This document shows, in pieces, positions 61,001-64,000 of a stretch of DNA of 64,000 bases. How positions within the stretch are numbered: position 1 is the first letter of the stretch; each line of letters starts with the position of its first letter. Made by a program: the position numbers and the translations under genes. This DNA is from Sphaerotilus sp. (GTDB lineage Bacteria; Pseudomonadota; Gammaproteobacteria; Burkholderiales; Burkholderiaceae_C): the NCBI GenBank assembly GCA_013299055.1, contig JAAFKB010000001.1:58833-122832 (forward strand), written 5' to 3'. The notes below the pieces were generated by a model. That model did no database searches. It had not been told where the DNA came from and worked only from the letters and a program-made list of their open reading frames with translations.

Positions 61001-64000
61001 GTCTGACCTTCTCCATTGGCGATGGCACGGCCGACGCCAGCCTGGTGTTCAGCGGCTCTGCCGCGGCGCTGCAAGCGGCACTGGACGGCCTGGTCTTCAC
61101 GCCTGCTGGTGGCCATGTCGGTGCGGCCACCCTCGACATCCTGCTCGACGACCTCGGCAACGCTGGCAGCGGGGGCACGGGCACGGCCGCCGGGTCGGTC
61201 CAGGTCATTGTCGGTGGACTGCGCTTCCAGGAAGACGCAGCCGGCTACACCGGCACACAGGACACCTACGTCCAGGACAGCACTCCCTCGACTGCCCATG
61301 GCACGGCCGATCGTGTGCTCAGCGACGACAGCCTGCCGCTGCGCACAGGCCTGATCCGCTTCGACAATCTCTTTGGCAGCGGCGCGGGTCAGGTGCCGCC
61401 CGGCGCCACCATCTCTTCGGTGACGCTGTCCCTCTATGTGCTGGACCGCGACGCCGCCGATCTCATCGAGCTGCGCCGCATGCTTTCGGGCTGGAGCGAG
61501 TCCTCGACCCACACCTCGCTGGTCAACGGCGTGCAGACCGACGGGAGCGAGGCCTCCGCCACCATCGAGCGGACGTTCAGTGCCGGGCAGCTGGGCTGGA
61601 ACGACATCGTCGTGTCGACTGCCACCGTGCAGGCATGGCTGGACGGCACTGCACCCAACCATGGCTGGGCCTTGGTCTCGAACGGGGCTGACGCCTGGAG
61701 CTTCGCATCGTCCGAATACGCTGATGCCACCTTGCGGCCCGTCCTGAGCATCGAGTTCACGGCGCCGCAGGCTCCGGTCGTGGCCGTGTCGGGTGGCAGT
61801 GCCAGCCATGTCGAGGATGCTGGCGTCACCGTGATCGATGCCGGTCTGACGCTCACCGACGCCGACAGCGCCACGCTCACCATGGCCGTCGTGCAGCTCA
61901 CCACCCACCATGCCAGCGGCGAAGACGTGCTGGCGTTTGTCGACCAGAACGGCATCACCGGCACCTGGAACGCAGCGGCGGGCACTCTGACCCTGAGCGG
62001 CACTGCCAGCCTGGCCCACTACCAGACCGCCTTGCGCAGCGTCACCTATGACAACACCAGCGACAGCCCGAGCACACAGCCCCGGACAGTCACGTTCACC
62101 GTGCGCGATGCCTACGCCGACAGTCTTGCCGCGGCCCGTACCGTGTCCGTCACGGCCACCAACGATTCCCCAAACATCACCAGCGATGGTGGAGGCAGCG
62201 CGGTGGTCCGTAGCGTGGCCGAGAACACGACCGCGGTGACGACGGTGACGGCAACCGACGCCGATCTGCCAGTCCAGATGCTGAGCTTCAGCATCGTGGG
62301 CGGCGCGGACGCAGCGCGGTTCGCGATCGACGCGAACACGGGCGTGCTGCGCTTCCTGGCGGCGCCTGACGTTGAGGCGCCGAGCGATGCCGGCGCGGAC
62401 AACGTCTATGACGTAGTGGTCCAGGTCAGCGACGGAACGCAGACCGACACGCAAGCCGTATCCGTGACAGTCACGGCTGCCAACGACAACGCCCCCGCGA
62501 TCACGTCGGGCAGCGCGTTCAGCGTGGCCGAGAACACGACCGCGGTGACGACGGTGACGGCAACCGATGTCGATCTGCCAGTCCAGACGCTGAGCTTCAG
62601 CATCGTGGGCGGCGCGGACGCAGCGCGGTTCGCGATCGACGCGAACACGGGCGTGCTGCGCTTCCTGGCGGCGCCTGACGTTGAGGTGCCGAGCGATGCC
62701 GGCGCGGACAACGTCTATGACGTGCTCGTGCAGGTCAGCGACGGAATCCAGGCGGACACACAGGCGATCGCGGTGACGGTGACGGCGGCCAACGACAACG
62801 CACCTGCGATCACGTCGGGCAGCGCGTTCAGCGTGGCCGAGAACACGACCGCAGTGACGACGGTGACGGCAACCGATGTCGATCTGCCAGTCCAGATGCT
62901 GAGCTTCAGCATCGCAGGCGGCGCGGACGCAGCGCGGTTCGCGATTGACGCGAACACGGGCGTGCTGCGCTTCCTGGCGGCGCCTGACGTTGAGGCGCCG
63001 AGCGATGCCGGCGCGGACAACGTCTATGACGTAGTGGTCCAGGTCAGCGACGGAACGCAGACCGACACGCAAGCCGTATCCGTGACAGTCACGGCTGCCA
63101 ACGACAACGCCCCCGCGATCACGTCGGGCAGCGCGTTCAGCGTGGCCGAGAACACGACCGCGGTGACGACGGTGACGGCAACCGACGCCGATCTGCCAGT
63201 CCAGACGCTGAGCTTCAGCATCGCGGGTGGTGTGGACGCAGCGCGGTTCGCGATCGACGCGAACACGGGCGTGCTGCGCTTCCTGGCGGCGCCTGACGTT
63301 GAGGCGCCGAGCGATGCCGGCGCGGACAACGTCTATGACGTAGTGGTCCAGGTCAGCGACGGAACGCAGACCGACACGCAAGCCGTATCCGTGACAGTCA
63401 CGGCTGCCAACGACAACGCCCCCGCGATCACGTCGGGCAGCGCGTTCAGCGTGGCCGAGAACACGACCGCGGTGACGACGGTGACGGCAACCGACGCCGA
63501 TCTGCCAGTCCAGACGCTGAGCTTCAGCATCGCGGGTGGTGTGGACGCAGCGCGGTTCGCGATCGACGCGAACACGGGCGTGCTGCGCTTCCTGGCGGCG
63601 CCTGACGTTGAGGCGCCGAGCGATGCCGGCGCGGACAACGTCTACGACGTGCTCGTGCAGGTCAGCGACGGAACGCAGACCGACACGCAAGCCGTGTCCG
63701 TGACAGTCACGGCTGCCAACGACAACGCCCCCGCGATCACGTCGGGCAGCGCGTTCAGCGTGGCCGAGAACACGACCGCAGTGACGACGGTGACGGCAAC
63801 CGATGTCGATCTGCCAGTCCAGACGCTGAGCTTCAGCATCACGGGTGGTGTGGACGCAGCGCGGTTCGCGATCGACGCGAACACGGGCGTGCTGCGCTTC
63901 CTGGCGGCGCCTGACGTTGAGGCGCCGAGCGATGCCGGCGCGGACAACGTCTATGACGTAGTGGTCCAGGTCAGCGACGGAACGCAGACCGACACGCAAG
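43027..64000 (+). CDS. Giant DUF4347/beta-helix/cadherin repeat surface protein, 3' end outside window
   Basis: The frame opened at ATG 43027 stays open to the last base, at least 6,991 residues; I checked the phase at nine positions up to 62221. Order: LEPR-like start (GIEELEARILYSADAALLL, no Sec signal), DUF4347 (about 147-310), seven beta-helix modules each begun by SLREA/SLRQA (334, 985, 1804, 2332, 3825, 4389, 4975), with Calx-beta-like, LamG, cadherin, seven delta-60 repeats, SdrB-like and DNRLRE-like domains between them, then cadherin-type 103-residue tandem repeats. Rich in Gly, Thr, Asn, Asp; very few Lys or Cys. Predicted secreted adhesin or surface scaffold. The C-terminus, which would show a secretion signal or anchor, is not visible. 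Confidence 0.92.
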   Translation, partial: MPAARRPGIEELEARILYSADAALLLGAGPVADVRSVDTARPAPESVQSTRWLVVDRRVEDWDLHLADLQASATATDPALAVLLLDADADGQARLAALVGQGAETEVLAWRDAHGTRWLGATPLETATVSSVAPAAAVSPDLWEAEPRHALVVIDGGIEGAAQLAMMWWSQASAASPVEVVVTDPAADGVSQLTALLSDRRDLSAVHLVSHGEAGQLRLGTTTLDAALLAQRAQEVAGWRAALTDEADLLVYGCDVGQGLTGAAFVQQLSDLTGADVAASTDLTGGADVGGDWQLELQTGSIERAARFDAPTEALWQGTLATYTVTNLNDAGAGSLRQAITNANANGGADAITFSTFGTINLTSALPVISGAVTINGTNGGAPGIVLNGGGTVSNGLDLRAGSSGSTVRGLVLQAFSNAGISVSDSSGTTIAGNYLGTDAGGNTAIGNAIGVNVVNATSITIGGPAVADRNIISGNTNIGVNVVSAPLSGIVIQGNYIGTNVLGSADLGNLWHGIFVNLSSGLTIEGNVVSGNGAGAGAVGITLGSAATDNVVTGNIVGLNAAGSGPLANAGVGIQVLGSDNTVGGTTVAERNVVSGNATLGIRLSGVSASRNTVLGNWVGLSGTGLTSIGNNEDGIQIDGGASDNTLGGLVTGAGNVVSGNFNAGIAIDDALSVGNGVLGNTIGLAANGSTVQANAHNGINVNQAVGTVIGSTQVGGRNVISGNSQSGIALTDAAGARVMGNYIGTDATGQLSRGNGWDGVRLGGTTDGAVIGGPETGAGNLIAYNVGDGVLVEVASGRRNAVFGNAITANGETGIDLGLDNGTTLNDLGDGDAGANNLQNFPVLTSAVSSRSGTTLVGSLNSTASQTFRIDFYANHKGGEDATGYGEGERHLGFTTVTTSVAGNVSFSATLGNAWVNHQDRVSATATVDLGGGNYGATSEFSMNVIATASSVVVVDTTADTADGTTTSIANLGNNRGADGYISLREALLAVGNDSVGGSLPDKIVFAIRGTDAHTITLASALPTIGKAVDIDASTDDSYAAQGNVPAIVLDGANAVQDGLRLYSGSGGSSVRGLNIQRFTQDGLDISSSGGHTIAGNWFGLATDGLTSRGNQQGVNLWNSNDNLIGGASAADRNVLSANTGLGVWIGGTSTGNQITGNYVGTSAAGTAAVGNLNHGIWIESAGNTVGGTSAGQRNVISGNGLSGVILTSAAATGNVVVGNYIGTDWTGTLDLDGGVSTLGKTGVVVQSGASNNRIGTNADGTNDAAERNVIAGNNWYGVELIGTGTSGNFVQGNYIGTNLTGLVALGNATGGVSFWNGASANQVGSGLAGAGNVISGNGTGVLMANGVANNRVQGNLIGLGADGSTVVGNSGAGVYFYNGETTAAVTGNLIGTNADGTDDTGERNVISANYNGVVLEDAEITGNTVAGNFIGTDATGLLDRGNTFDGVRLAAGAGGNTVGGTLAAQRNLISGNGDNAVEIADEATDGNTVRGNWLGVNAAGTGVLGNGGSGVFINSGADNSLIGGTGANSGNWIAGAGLVGIEIDGASSGTLVQGNRIGTDLAGTANWGTQQNGILLEGGATGNRIGGTAAGAGNTVAFSGAGGVWTSGIAISGNSTTGNAVLGNTVYGGVGLGIDLGTQGVTANDADDVDTGANNLQNAPVLTVARTNGTSLTVNGTLDTEANSYYRIELFATTTPSSSGHGDGRRYLGSTHVATGSSGTVSFGMGIGTSVAAGEFLTATATKSNASYTTFTDTSEFARNIVAVSSAQATVTVDTVADTSDGDTTSLSTLLANKGADGFISLREAITAANNTANGTGGVDRIHFDITDPLVGGAHTITLNAGALPQITDGVVIDGSTEPDFSGTPRIVLDGANTAGVGLAVSASDTTLRGLVVSRFTDKGIEVSAGAANVTIAGNYIGTDATGLLARGNAGWGIDLVSAGSGIVIGGSTVADRNVIAGNQGWGAVAVNGTSGVVVSGNYIGVGADGLTALGNSDGIFLFNTLSNVRIGGTTAAHSNVIAHGTGAAIQVGNGASGVSILGNRLFDNAGMGIDLETFGSVQANDNLDADTGANALQNYPVLASAVSTGGDTTVSGTLHSTANTTLRIEFFSSPTGDASGHGEGQTFLGFTTVTTDASGNASVSTVLSGVSLAAGVAVTATATVDLGGGTYGATSEFSANATVSTVTPGFTVQHTSHTAEGQATGRFSVVLNTAPTADVTIALSVSDATELSLGTSTLTFTAANWNVAQQVTVSGVDDSLADGTVWSTVYLAAAVSADPAYHGLNPTDVSMQNADSDTFNTLVVDTAADTADGNTASIEALYADKGADGFVSLREAITAANNTTNGTGGADWIHFGIAGTGTHTINVASALPVVTDRVVLDASTDDSFAAAGSVPAVQLLRVGGSSFNGLELASSAGGSTVRGLVISNMGWAGIALLDSAGNTIVGNYLGTSAAGTGAAGNQSGVLVAGAGSWGNVIGGTTTADRNVISGNLVDGVQLLSTAHDNQVLGNYIGTNAAGTAALPNSDGVVLRSGTTGNTLGGTAAGAGNLVSGNLGVGVRIVDAGTSGNVVVGNAIGVGADGVTALPNLSHGMALQGGASSNRIGGTAAGEGNLIAYSTLVGILVEGATSTDNAVLGNVVLQSGGLAIDLAGDGVTGNDAVDADIGANGLQNTPVLASAVSAGADTVVTGTLHSNASTSYRIEFFSSPTGDASGHGEAAVYLGATTVTTDASGNAGFGTTLTGVSVQVGHVVSATATVDLGGGSHGSTSEFSANILAAQPNDTPSDLLLVPGLARSGLIGAYTFSSTGNLGLDNSGQGATMTLSGAPGTTAGPGGSAALDLAGGGSNQYGQIDGITTGGAMGIAATVRFDSTGSWERVIDFGQIDSTGITAIYIGRLGVSNDLTFTLEKNLGGGNIEVHRVTAAGAITNGQWMHLAATVDDTGVMALYIDGALQAMAAGVLPEVGVRTNHYVGKSNWSGDSPFDGAIDNLVLTRGALSAAQVSALWAQSNGFTLAEGAADGTVVATVVAADEDTVTSLVYSLRDDAGGRFAIATDGTITVADGSRLDHESASSHTITVRATDSGGLWREEMLTINLTNVNDAPAFVGRDGIVTTVTGTGDDWGNGVITQADGKILVAGYGRNGSNNDFALLRYNSDGTLDASFSGDGMLFTSIGTGDDVGNGVAVQADGKIVVAGYARVGSADDFAVVRYHSDGTLDTSFSGDGMVTTAIGSGTDRGHSLTLQADGKILVAGFSHNGSNEDFALVRYNSDGTLDTSFSGDGVLTTAIGSGSDVGNSVTLQADGKILVTGSSHNGGNNDFALVRYHSDGTLDSSFSGDGVLTTAIATGVGTDDGHGVTVQADGKILVAGTTLGNGSFDFALVRYHSDGTLDTGFSGDGIHTINIAGNHDHASSVTVQADGKILVAGSATIVLGNTDVTVVRYHSDGSLDTSFAGDGIVTTQVGPSHEGISGITVQADGKILVAGGRFNGSNYDVALVRYNSDGTLDNRFDLANTLGGTVAFTEDGASVALDANVQVFDDELSIADNFNGATLTLARNGGANAQDVFSATGTLSSIAAASGNLVVDGTSIGTYTNSAGTLVFGFNASATSALVNAAMQQIAYANSGDAPPASVQIDWRFDDGNTGAQGSGGALQAMGSTTVAISTVNDAPVNGLPANAYTALDTPKTFSTAGGNALQISDVDAASGTVQFSLTASQGTVSLASTVGLTLTGGSDGSATFTCTGTVSAINTALSAGVTFTPTGGFRGLATLVLQTSDLGNTGSGGTLTDSDTLNLHVGAIVVTTTSDAANGSTTSIADLIANDGGDGVSLREAILAANNTANGTGGADRIDFDIAGPLIGGAHTITLNAGALPQITDAVAIDGTTEPDFSGTPRIVLDGVNTVMVGLTVSASDTVLRGLVISDFDKSGIEVNSGAANVTIEGNYIGTDVTGLLSRGNGYWGIDLLSAGSGIVIGGTTAADRNVIAGNQGWGALAVNGTSGVVVSGNYIGVGADGVTPLTNNGGILVLGPASNVRIGGTTAAEGNVIAHGTNSAVTVLGGSTAVSVLGNRIFSHAEIGIDLGMDSVTANDTLDADTGANGSQNFPVLASAVNTGSDTTITGTLDSEAGKTYRIEFFSSPTGDASGHGEAAVYLGATTVTTDGVGSASFSATLTGVAVTAGHVVSATATVDLGGGSYASTSEFAQNVTATSGFTIAGTVWEDVDGDGDIADDGVGLSSAIVSFYLDDGDNAPDAGDSIVAAMLVNASGQYSLDGMAAGTYWVVSDSRSFVSSAGLHGGYTVHDQWAEQTYGAAGSVRWTDSAGYSFSGVAGSFYGGLRDDRGDNGASLPTAEHIVRVDLAAGSAAGVDFGFSYNVITNARDGDEVGANNRTVQGSLRQFLQNANALTGTQQSQFAIPGTGVHTIALATALPDITRTVVLDASTDDSFAVNGSRPAVVLDGGGASIAGLSLATGSGGSTVRGLAIVDFMGTALSIYAGSDGNTIAGNTIGLLADGNTASPNLHGIAVASAGNTIGGSTPADRNVVSGNINSGLALSGSNNLVIGNYFGTDSTGLLDRGNGHDGVDVYGGTGNRLGGTTAAERNVLSGNNRQGIEIFGAATGTLVQGNFIGTDATGTQPLGNGAGGIWIGMGTSNHVIGGTAAGAGNLIAFNDGSLYPGGVLVEGGVSGIALLGNLFHSNTGLAIDLGLDGVTANDISDADSGANDLQNTPVLLSVYRSGADTVVNGMLDSAASTAYRIEFFSVPTADASGHGEAAVYLGAVSVTTDGSGNASFSQTLTGVTVTPGHTVTATATVDLGLGAFGGTSEFAANVVAAAAAPAIVVQPIVNTSEGQSSGRFSVVLATAPTDDVTIGVSVDDASELSTSTATLTFTSANWNVAQTVTVTGVDDTVVDGNVWSTVRLAAAVSADLAYHGLDAADVSVQNADNDTFNTLVVTTASDQLDGDTSSIASLLASQGADGRISLREAITAANNTANAPGGADRIHFAIADALVGGIHRITLAHDGADLDVQADALPTVSEAVVIDATTEADWTAAGGAPVVVLDGTDLPSSADGLSISAGNSTVRGLVIQNFGHYGLYLHMGGGNTIEGNYIGTNATGTAAASNQWGIVVVDSANNVIGGTTAAVRNLLSGNVNDGINLSGAGSTGNQIQGNHIGTNLAGTAALGNGGVGIGIGAGASGNTVGGPGSAWRNLISGNAQYGIFLTDATTSANVVQSNWIGVDAAGTAALSNGGFGVVVDLRANTTTVSGNVISGNTASGWSAARGGVYLYADNVTVQGNLIGLDATGTALLGNGGGAGTSAGILVNDNSTGVLIGGAGLGEGNAIAGNTGAGVAVMTTGAQTTLLGNALRDNTGLAIDLGDDGLTANDAGDADTGANTRLNTPVLASAELQGSDLRVQGTLDTAPGTTLRIEFFSSSAVQADPSGHGEGATWLGHVDVTTDGAGHAVFDVTLLGVAPPAGHQVSATATLKTGASTYSATSEFSLNVSALSPNQAPVITLSGYSGSYTENAGVVFDPGATFADSDTPVLAGGTLTYQITANGTASDELGIRHQGDGAGQIGVSGGNVRYGGVLIGTHTGFGNGSTPMVVTFNGNATTAAVQALLRNITYRDTSDTPSTGTRTIELTVSDGSGGTSAPAVVSMSVVAVNDTPVFTSLNGSPVYTEGTAGIALDADVTLGDAELMASGHFSGAVLTLGRQGGAQAEDALAFDGLVVTTSGADVHVNGVLVGTYTFTGGELVVTFGAGATSARVDTLAQNIRYWNTSDTPPASVQIAWSLRDGNTGAQGTGGEQTVTGATTVTITSTNDAPAGQDRTVTLAEDGVHVFSGADFGLIDSEGHALQAVQITGLPGSGALEWAGVAVTVGQTIAVADLGQLLYRPAADANGTALAVFTFAVVDDGGVADGGVNTDPSPATFTVHVTAVNDAPVLTLPGLQATGIGTPLTLSTANGNPLTLADIDAAGAPLQLTLGTAHGTLTLASTAGLTFSIGDGTADASLVFSGSAAALQAALDGLVFTPAGGHVGAATLDILLDDLGNAGSGGTGTAAGSVQVIVGGLRFQEDAAGYTGTQDTYVQDSTPSTAHGTADRVLSDDSLPLRTGLIRFDNLFGSGAGQVPPGATISSVTLSLYVLDRDAADLIELRRMLSGWSESSTHTSLVNGVQTDGSEASATIERTFSAGQLGWNDIVVSTATVQAWLDGTAPNHGWALVSNGADAWSFASSEYADATLRPVLSIEFTAPQAPVVAVSGGSASHVEDAGVTVIDAGLTLTDADSATLTMAVVQLTTHHASGEDVLAFVDQNGITGTWNAAAGTLTLSGTASLAHYQTALRSVTYDNTSDSPSTQPRTVTFTVRDAYADSLAAARTVSVTATNDSPNITSDGGGSAVVRSVAENTTAVTTVTATDADLPVQMLSFSIVGGADAARFAIDANTGVLRFLAAPDVEAPSDAGADNVYDVVVQVSDGTQTDTQAVSVTVTAANDNAPAITSGSAFSVAENTTAVTTVTATDVDLPVQTLSFSIVGGADAARFAIDANTGVLRFLAAPDVEVPSDAGADNVYDVLVQVSDGIQADTQAIAVTVTAANDNAPAITSGSAFSVAENTTAVTTVTATDVDLPVQMLSFSIAGGADAARFAIDANTGVLRFLAAPDVEAPSDAGADNVYDVVVQVSDGTQTDTQAVSVTVTAANDNAPAITSGSAFSVAENTTAVTTVTATDADLPVQTLSFSIAGGVDAARFAIDANTGVLRFLAAPDVEAPSDAGADNVYDVVVQVSDGTQTDTQAVSVTVTAANDNAPAITSGSAFSVAENTTAVTTVTATDADLPVQTLSFSIAGGVDAARFAIDANTGVLRFLAAPDVEAPSDAGADNVYDVLVQVSDGTQTDTQAVSVTVTAANDNAPAITSGSAFSVAENTTAVTTVTATDVDLPVQTLSFSITGGVDAARFAIDANTGVLRFLAAPDVEAPSDAGADNVYDVVVQVSDGTQTDTQ
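43465..43950 (+). other. DUF4347 domain of the giant protein
   Basis: Residues about 147-308. Signature parts: ALVVIDGGIEGAAQL, HLVSHGEAGQLRLG, DLLVYGCDVGQG and DLTGGADVGGDWQL. The His in SHG and Cys in GCD resemble a clan CD peptidase-like fold. DUF4347 typically stands at the N-terminus of very large repeat proteins. Confidence 0.82.
43993..45870 (+). repeat. Beta-helix module 1 of giant protein
   Basis: Begins TVTNLNDAGAGSLRQAITN. It continues with about 20-residue coils recurring as GNYIGT and RNVISGN, and closes with a beta-sandwich linker ending DLGGGNYGATSEF. Boundaries are approximate. Confidence 0.78.
45886..48340 (+). repeat. Beta-helix module 2 of giant protein
   Basis: The longest module. 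It starts with an Asp-Thr-rich lead and SLREAL at residue 985. It contains many GNYIGTD, ERNVISGN and NTVGGT coils and ends with a linker that has the GHGDGRRYLG pattern. Confidence 0.78.
48340..49566 (+). repeat. Beta-helix module 3 of giant protein
   Basis: SLREAITAANNTANGTGG at residue 1804. It is close to module 5 over its whole length, with shared strings such as TEPDFSGTPRIVLDG and NQGWGAVAVNGTSGVVVSGN, showing intragenic duplication. Confidence 0.8.
49570..49930 (+). repeat. Calx-beta-like domain, copy 1
   Basis: Contains TAEGQATGRFSVVLNTAPT, then TLTFTAANWNVAQQVTVSG, the pattern of Calx-beta/choice-of-anchor linkers. A second copy is at 57520-57850 with nearly the same wording. Confidence 0.68.
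49930..51360 (+). repeat. Beta-helix module 4 of giant protein
   Basis: SLREAITAANNTTNGTGG at residue 2332 after a DTAADTADGNT lead. Coils follow with GNYLGTS, GNYIGTN and an NTLGGTA motif. It closes with the SSPTGDASGHGEAAVYLG linker shared with modules 5 and 6. Confidence 0.78.
51385..52010 (+). other. LamG/concanavalin-like domain
   Basis: Sequence such as GLIGAYTFSSTG, then TVRFDSTGSWERVIDFG, HLAATVDDTGVMALYIDG and GAIDNLVLTRGALSA is typical of LamG-type jelly-roll domains, which often bind glycans. Confidence 0.75.
52040..52330 (+). other. Cadherin-type domain
   Basis: Contains the cadherin-like pattern AEGAADGTVVATVVAADED, then FAIATDGTITVADGSRLDHE and TVRATDSGG, ending NVNDAP. Acidic Ca-binding-type residues are in place. 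Confidence 0.72.
52348..53556 (+). repeat. Seven delta-60 repeats
   Basis: Seven tandem units of 57-59 residues, marked by QADGKILVAG-type motifs that begin at 52408, 52579, 52750, 52921, 53098, 53269 and 53443 and by YNSDGTLD. They match the delta-60 repeat (beta-propeller-like) family; seven units would close one seven-bladed propeller. Confidence 0.85.
54409..55625 (+). repeat. Beta-helix module 5 of giant protein
   Basis: SLREAILAANNTANGTGG at residue 3825. It is closely similar to module 3 but visibly less GC-rich in about 54700-55260, where codons such as aat, att, ggt and ttg replace the usual GC-ending ones. Confidence 0.8.
55640..56130 (+). other. SdrD B-like domain
   Basis: GTVWEDVDGDGDIADDGVGL followed by VSFYLDDGDN, GQYSLDGMAAGTYWVV and VDFGFSYNVI is the layout of SdrB-type Ca-binding beta-sandwich modules found in cell-wall adhesins. 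Confidence 0.75.
56134..57500 (+). repeat. Beta-helix module 6 of giant protein
   Basis: Opens with the variant QGSLRQFLQNANAL at residue 4389. Helical coils then follow (GNTIAGNTIG, GNYFGTDSTG, GNFIGTDATG) and the usual SGHGEAAVYLG linker. Confidence 0.75.
57520..57850 (+). repeat. Calx-beta-like domain, copy 2
   Basis: SEGQSSGRFSVVLATAPTDD and TLTFTSANWNVAQTVTVTG repeat the domain at 49570-49930 almost word for word, as does the following VSADLAYHGL stretch. Confidence 0.68.
57856..59520 (+). repeat. Beta-helix module 7 of giant protein
   Basis: SLREAITAANNTANAPGG at residue 4975. Coils include GNYIGTNATG and GNHIGTNLAG, with a closing linker that has HGEGATWLGHV and ATSEF. Confidence 0.78.
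59530..61220 (+). other. Tandem cadherin/Ig-like domains
   Basis: At least four different domains of about 110-140 residues, each ended by a VNDTP, TNDAP or VNDAP string. They contain YTENAGVVFDPGA, EDGVHVFSGADFG and similar openings. These resemble the extracellular repeats of large bacterial adhesins. Confidence 0.7.
61225..61770 (+). other. DNRLRE-like domain
   Basis: GTQDTYVQDSTPSTAHGT, RTGLIRFDNLFG, ISSVTLSLYVLD and TVQAWLDGTAPNHGWAL follow the DNRLRE/disaggregatase-related pattern, a probable carbohydrate-binding fold. Confidence 0.72.
62215..64000 (+). repeat. 309-bp near-identical tandem cadherin repeats
   Basis: Six units starting exactly 309 bases apart (62215, 62524, 62833, 63142, 63451, 63760); the last is cut by the window edge. 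Each encodes 103 residues beginning VAENTTAVTTVTATD and ending in AANDNAPAITSGSAFS. Units differ mainly at D(A/V)DLPVQ(M/T), SI(V/A/T)GG(A/V)DAA and in a VVVQ/VLVQ block. The array continues beyond the window. Confidence 0.95.

Noticed and set aside
55969..63999. 2,676-codon open frame on the minus strand with repeated RRHRGRVLGHAERAARR-like text
   Set aside because: Antisense of the cadherin repeats and module 6-7 region; its periodicity simply mirrors the 309-bp array.
62215..64000. CRISPR-like array
   Set aside because: Units are 309 bases, coding and contiguous, without spacers; they are protein repeats.

Overview
The window is very GC-rich, has alternative GTG and TTG starts and many 4-base ATGA gene overlaps, and carries a gene set typical of Burkholderiales: a TctC-type receptor with TctBA and TctDE, a glutaryl-CoA dehydrogenase/CoA-transferase pair, grpE-dnaK-dnaJ with sigma-32 promoters, hslR, and a DUF6502/DUF5666 pair. 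A betaproteobacterium of the Leptothrix/Sphaerotilus/Rubrivivax neighbourhood is my best guess. The genus is inference. I saw no rRNA, tRNA, CRISPR array, transposase or phage gene, and no gene-free stretch longer than about 225 bases.

Layout. Bases 19-5271 (minus): a periplasmic-type molybdenum hydroxylase (IorAB-like), an AraC regulator, an EamA transporter and a 2OG-Fe oxygenase. 5445-7127 (plus): a RutE/HadB-type nitroreductase and a Tas-like aldo-keto reductase. 7140-16353 (minus): membrane glutaredoxin, RidA, PlsY, YbaK, YciO, the PHP nuclease/phosphatase Rnm, a PAS-GAF-PAS-GGDEF-EAL sensor coupled to a solute-binding protein, a membrane protein resembling only the N-terminal part of a phosphoethanolamine transferase, and a LysR regulator. 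16495-18884 (plus): gcdH and a CoA transferase. 18892-23616 (minus): a small secreted SUEL-lectin-like protein, a DUF1801 protein, and dnaJ-dnaK-grpE. 23807-26265 (plus): DUF6502 and a DUF5666 lipoprotein. 26294-28919 (minus): hslR-tctE-tctD. 29064-33257 (plus): tctCBA, a PIN-like protein and kynB. 33179-35673 (minus): a GGDEF protein and hemH. 35704-36420 (plus): a HAD phosphatase.

The most unusual part is 36517-64000 (plus), a tight run of five genes. It holds a GAF-domain HlyD-like adaptor, a PqqD-like/M50 zinc metalloprotease/HlyD fusion, a shortened SecA-like ATPase, a second HlyD-like adaptor with a signal peptide, and one uninterrupted reading frame of at least 6,991 codons that runs off the window. 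The giant product begins with a LEPR-like motif and a DUF4347 domain. Seven SLREA-type beta-helix modules follow, interspersed with Calx-beta-like, LamG, cadherin, delta-60, SdrB-like and DNRLRE-like domains, and the visible part ends in near-identical 309-bp cadherin-type tandem repeats. I read this as a dedicated, non-canonical export and processing system for a giant surface protein. The gene linkage and domains are visible. The secretion role is inference.

Functional links: sigma-32 promoters drive grpE and probably dnaK, giving a heat-shock unit. TctDE sits divergent from its likely target tctCBA. Two diguanylate-cyclase proteins lie upstream of the giant-protein cluster, and c-di-GMP often controls giant adhesins elsewhere, but nothing in the sequence ties them together directly.
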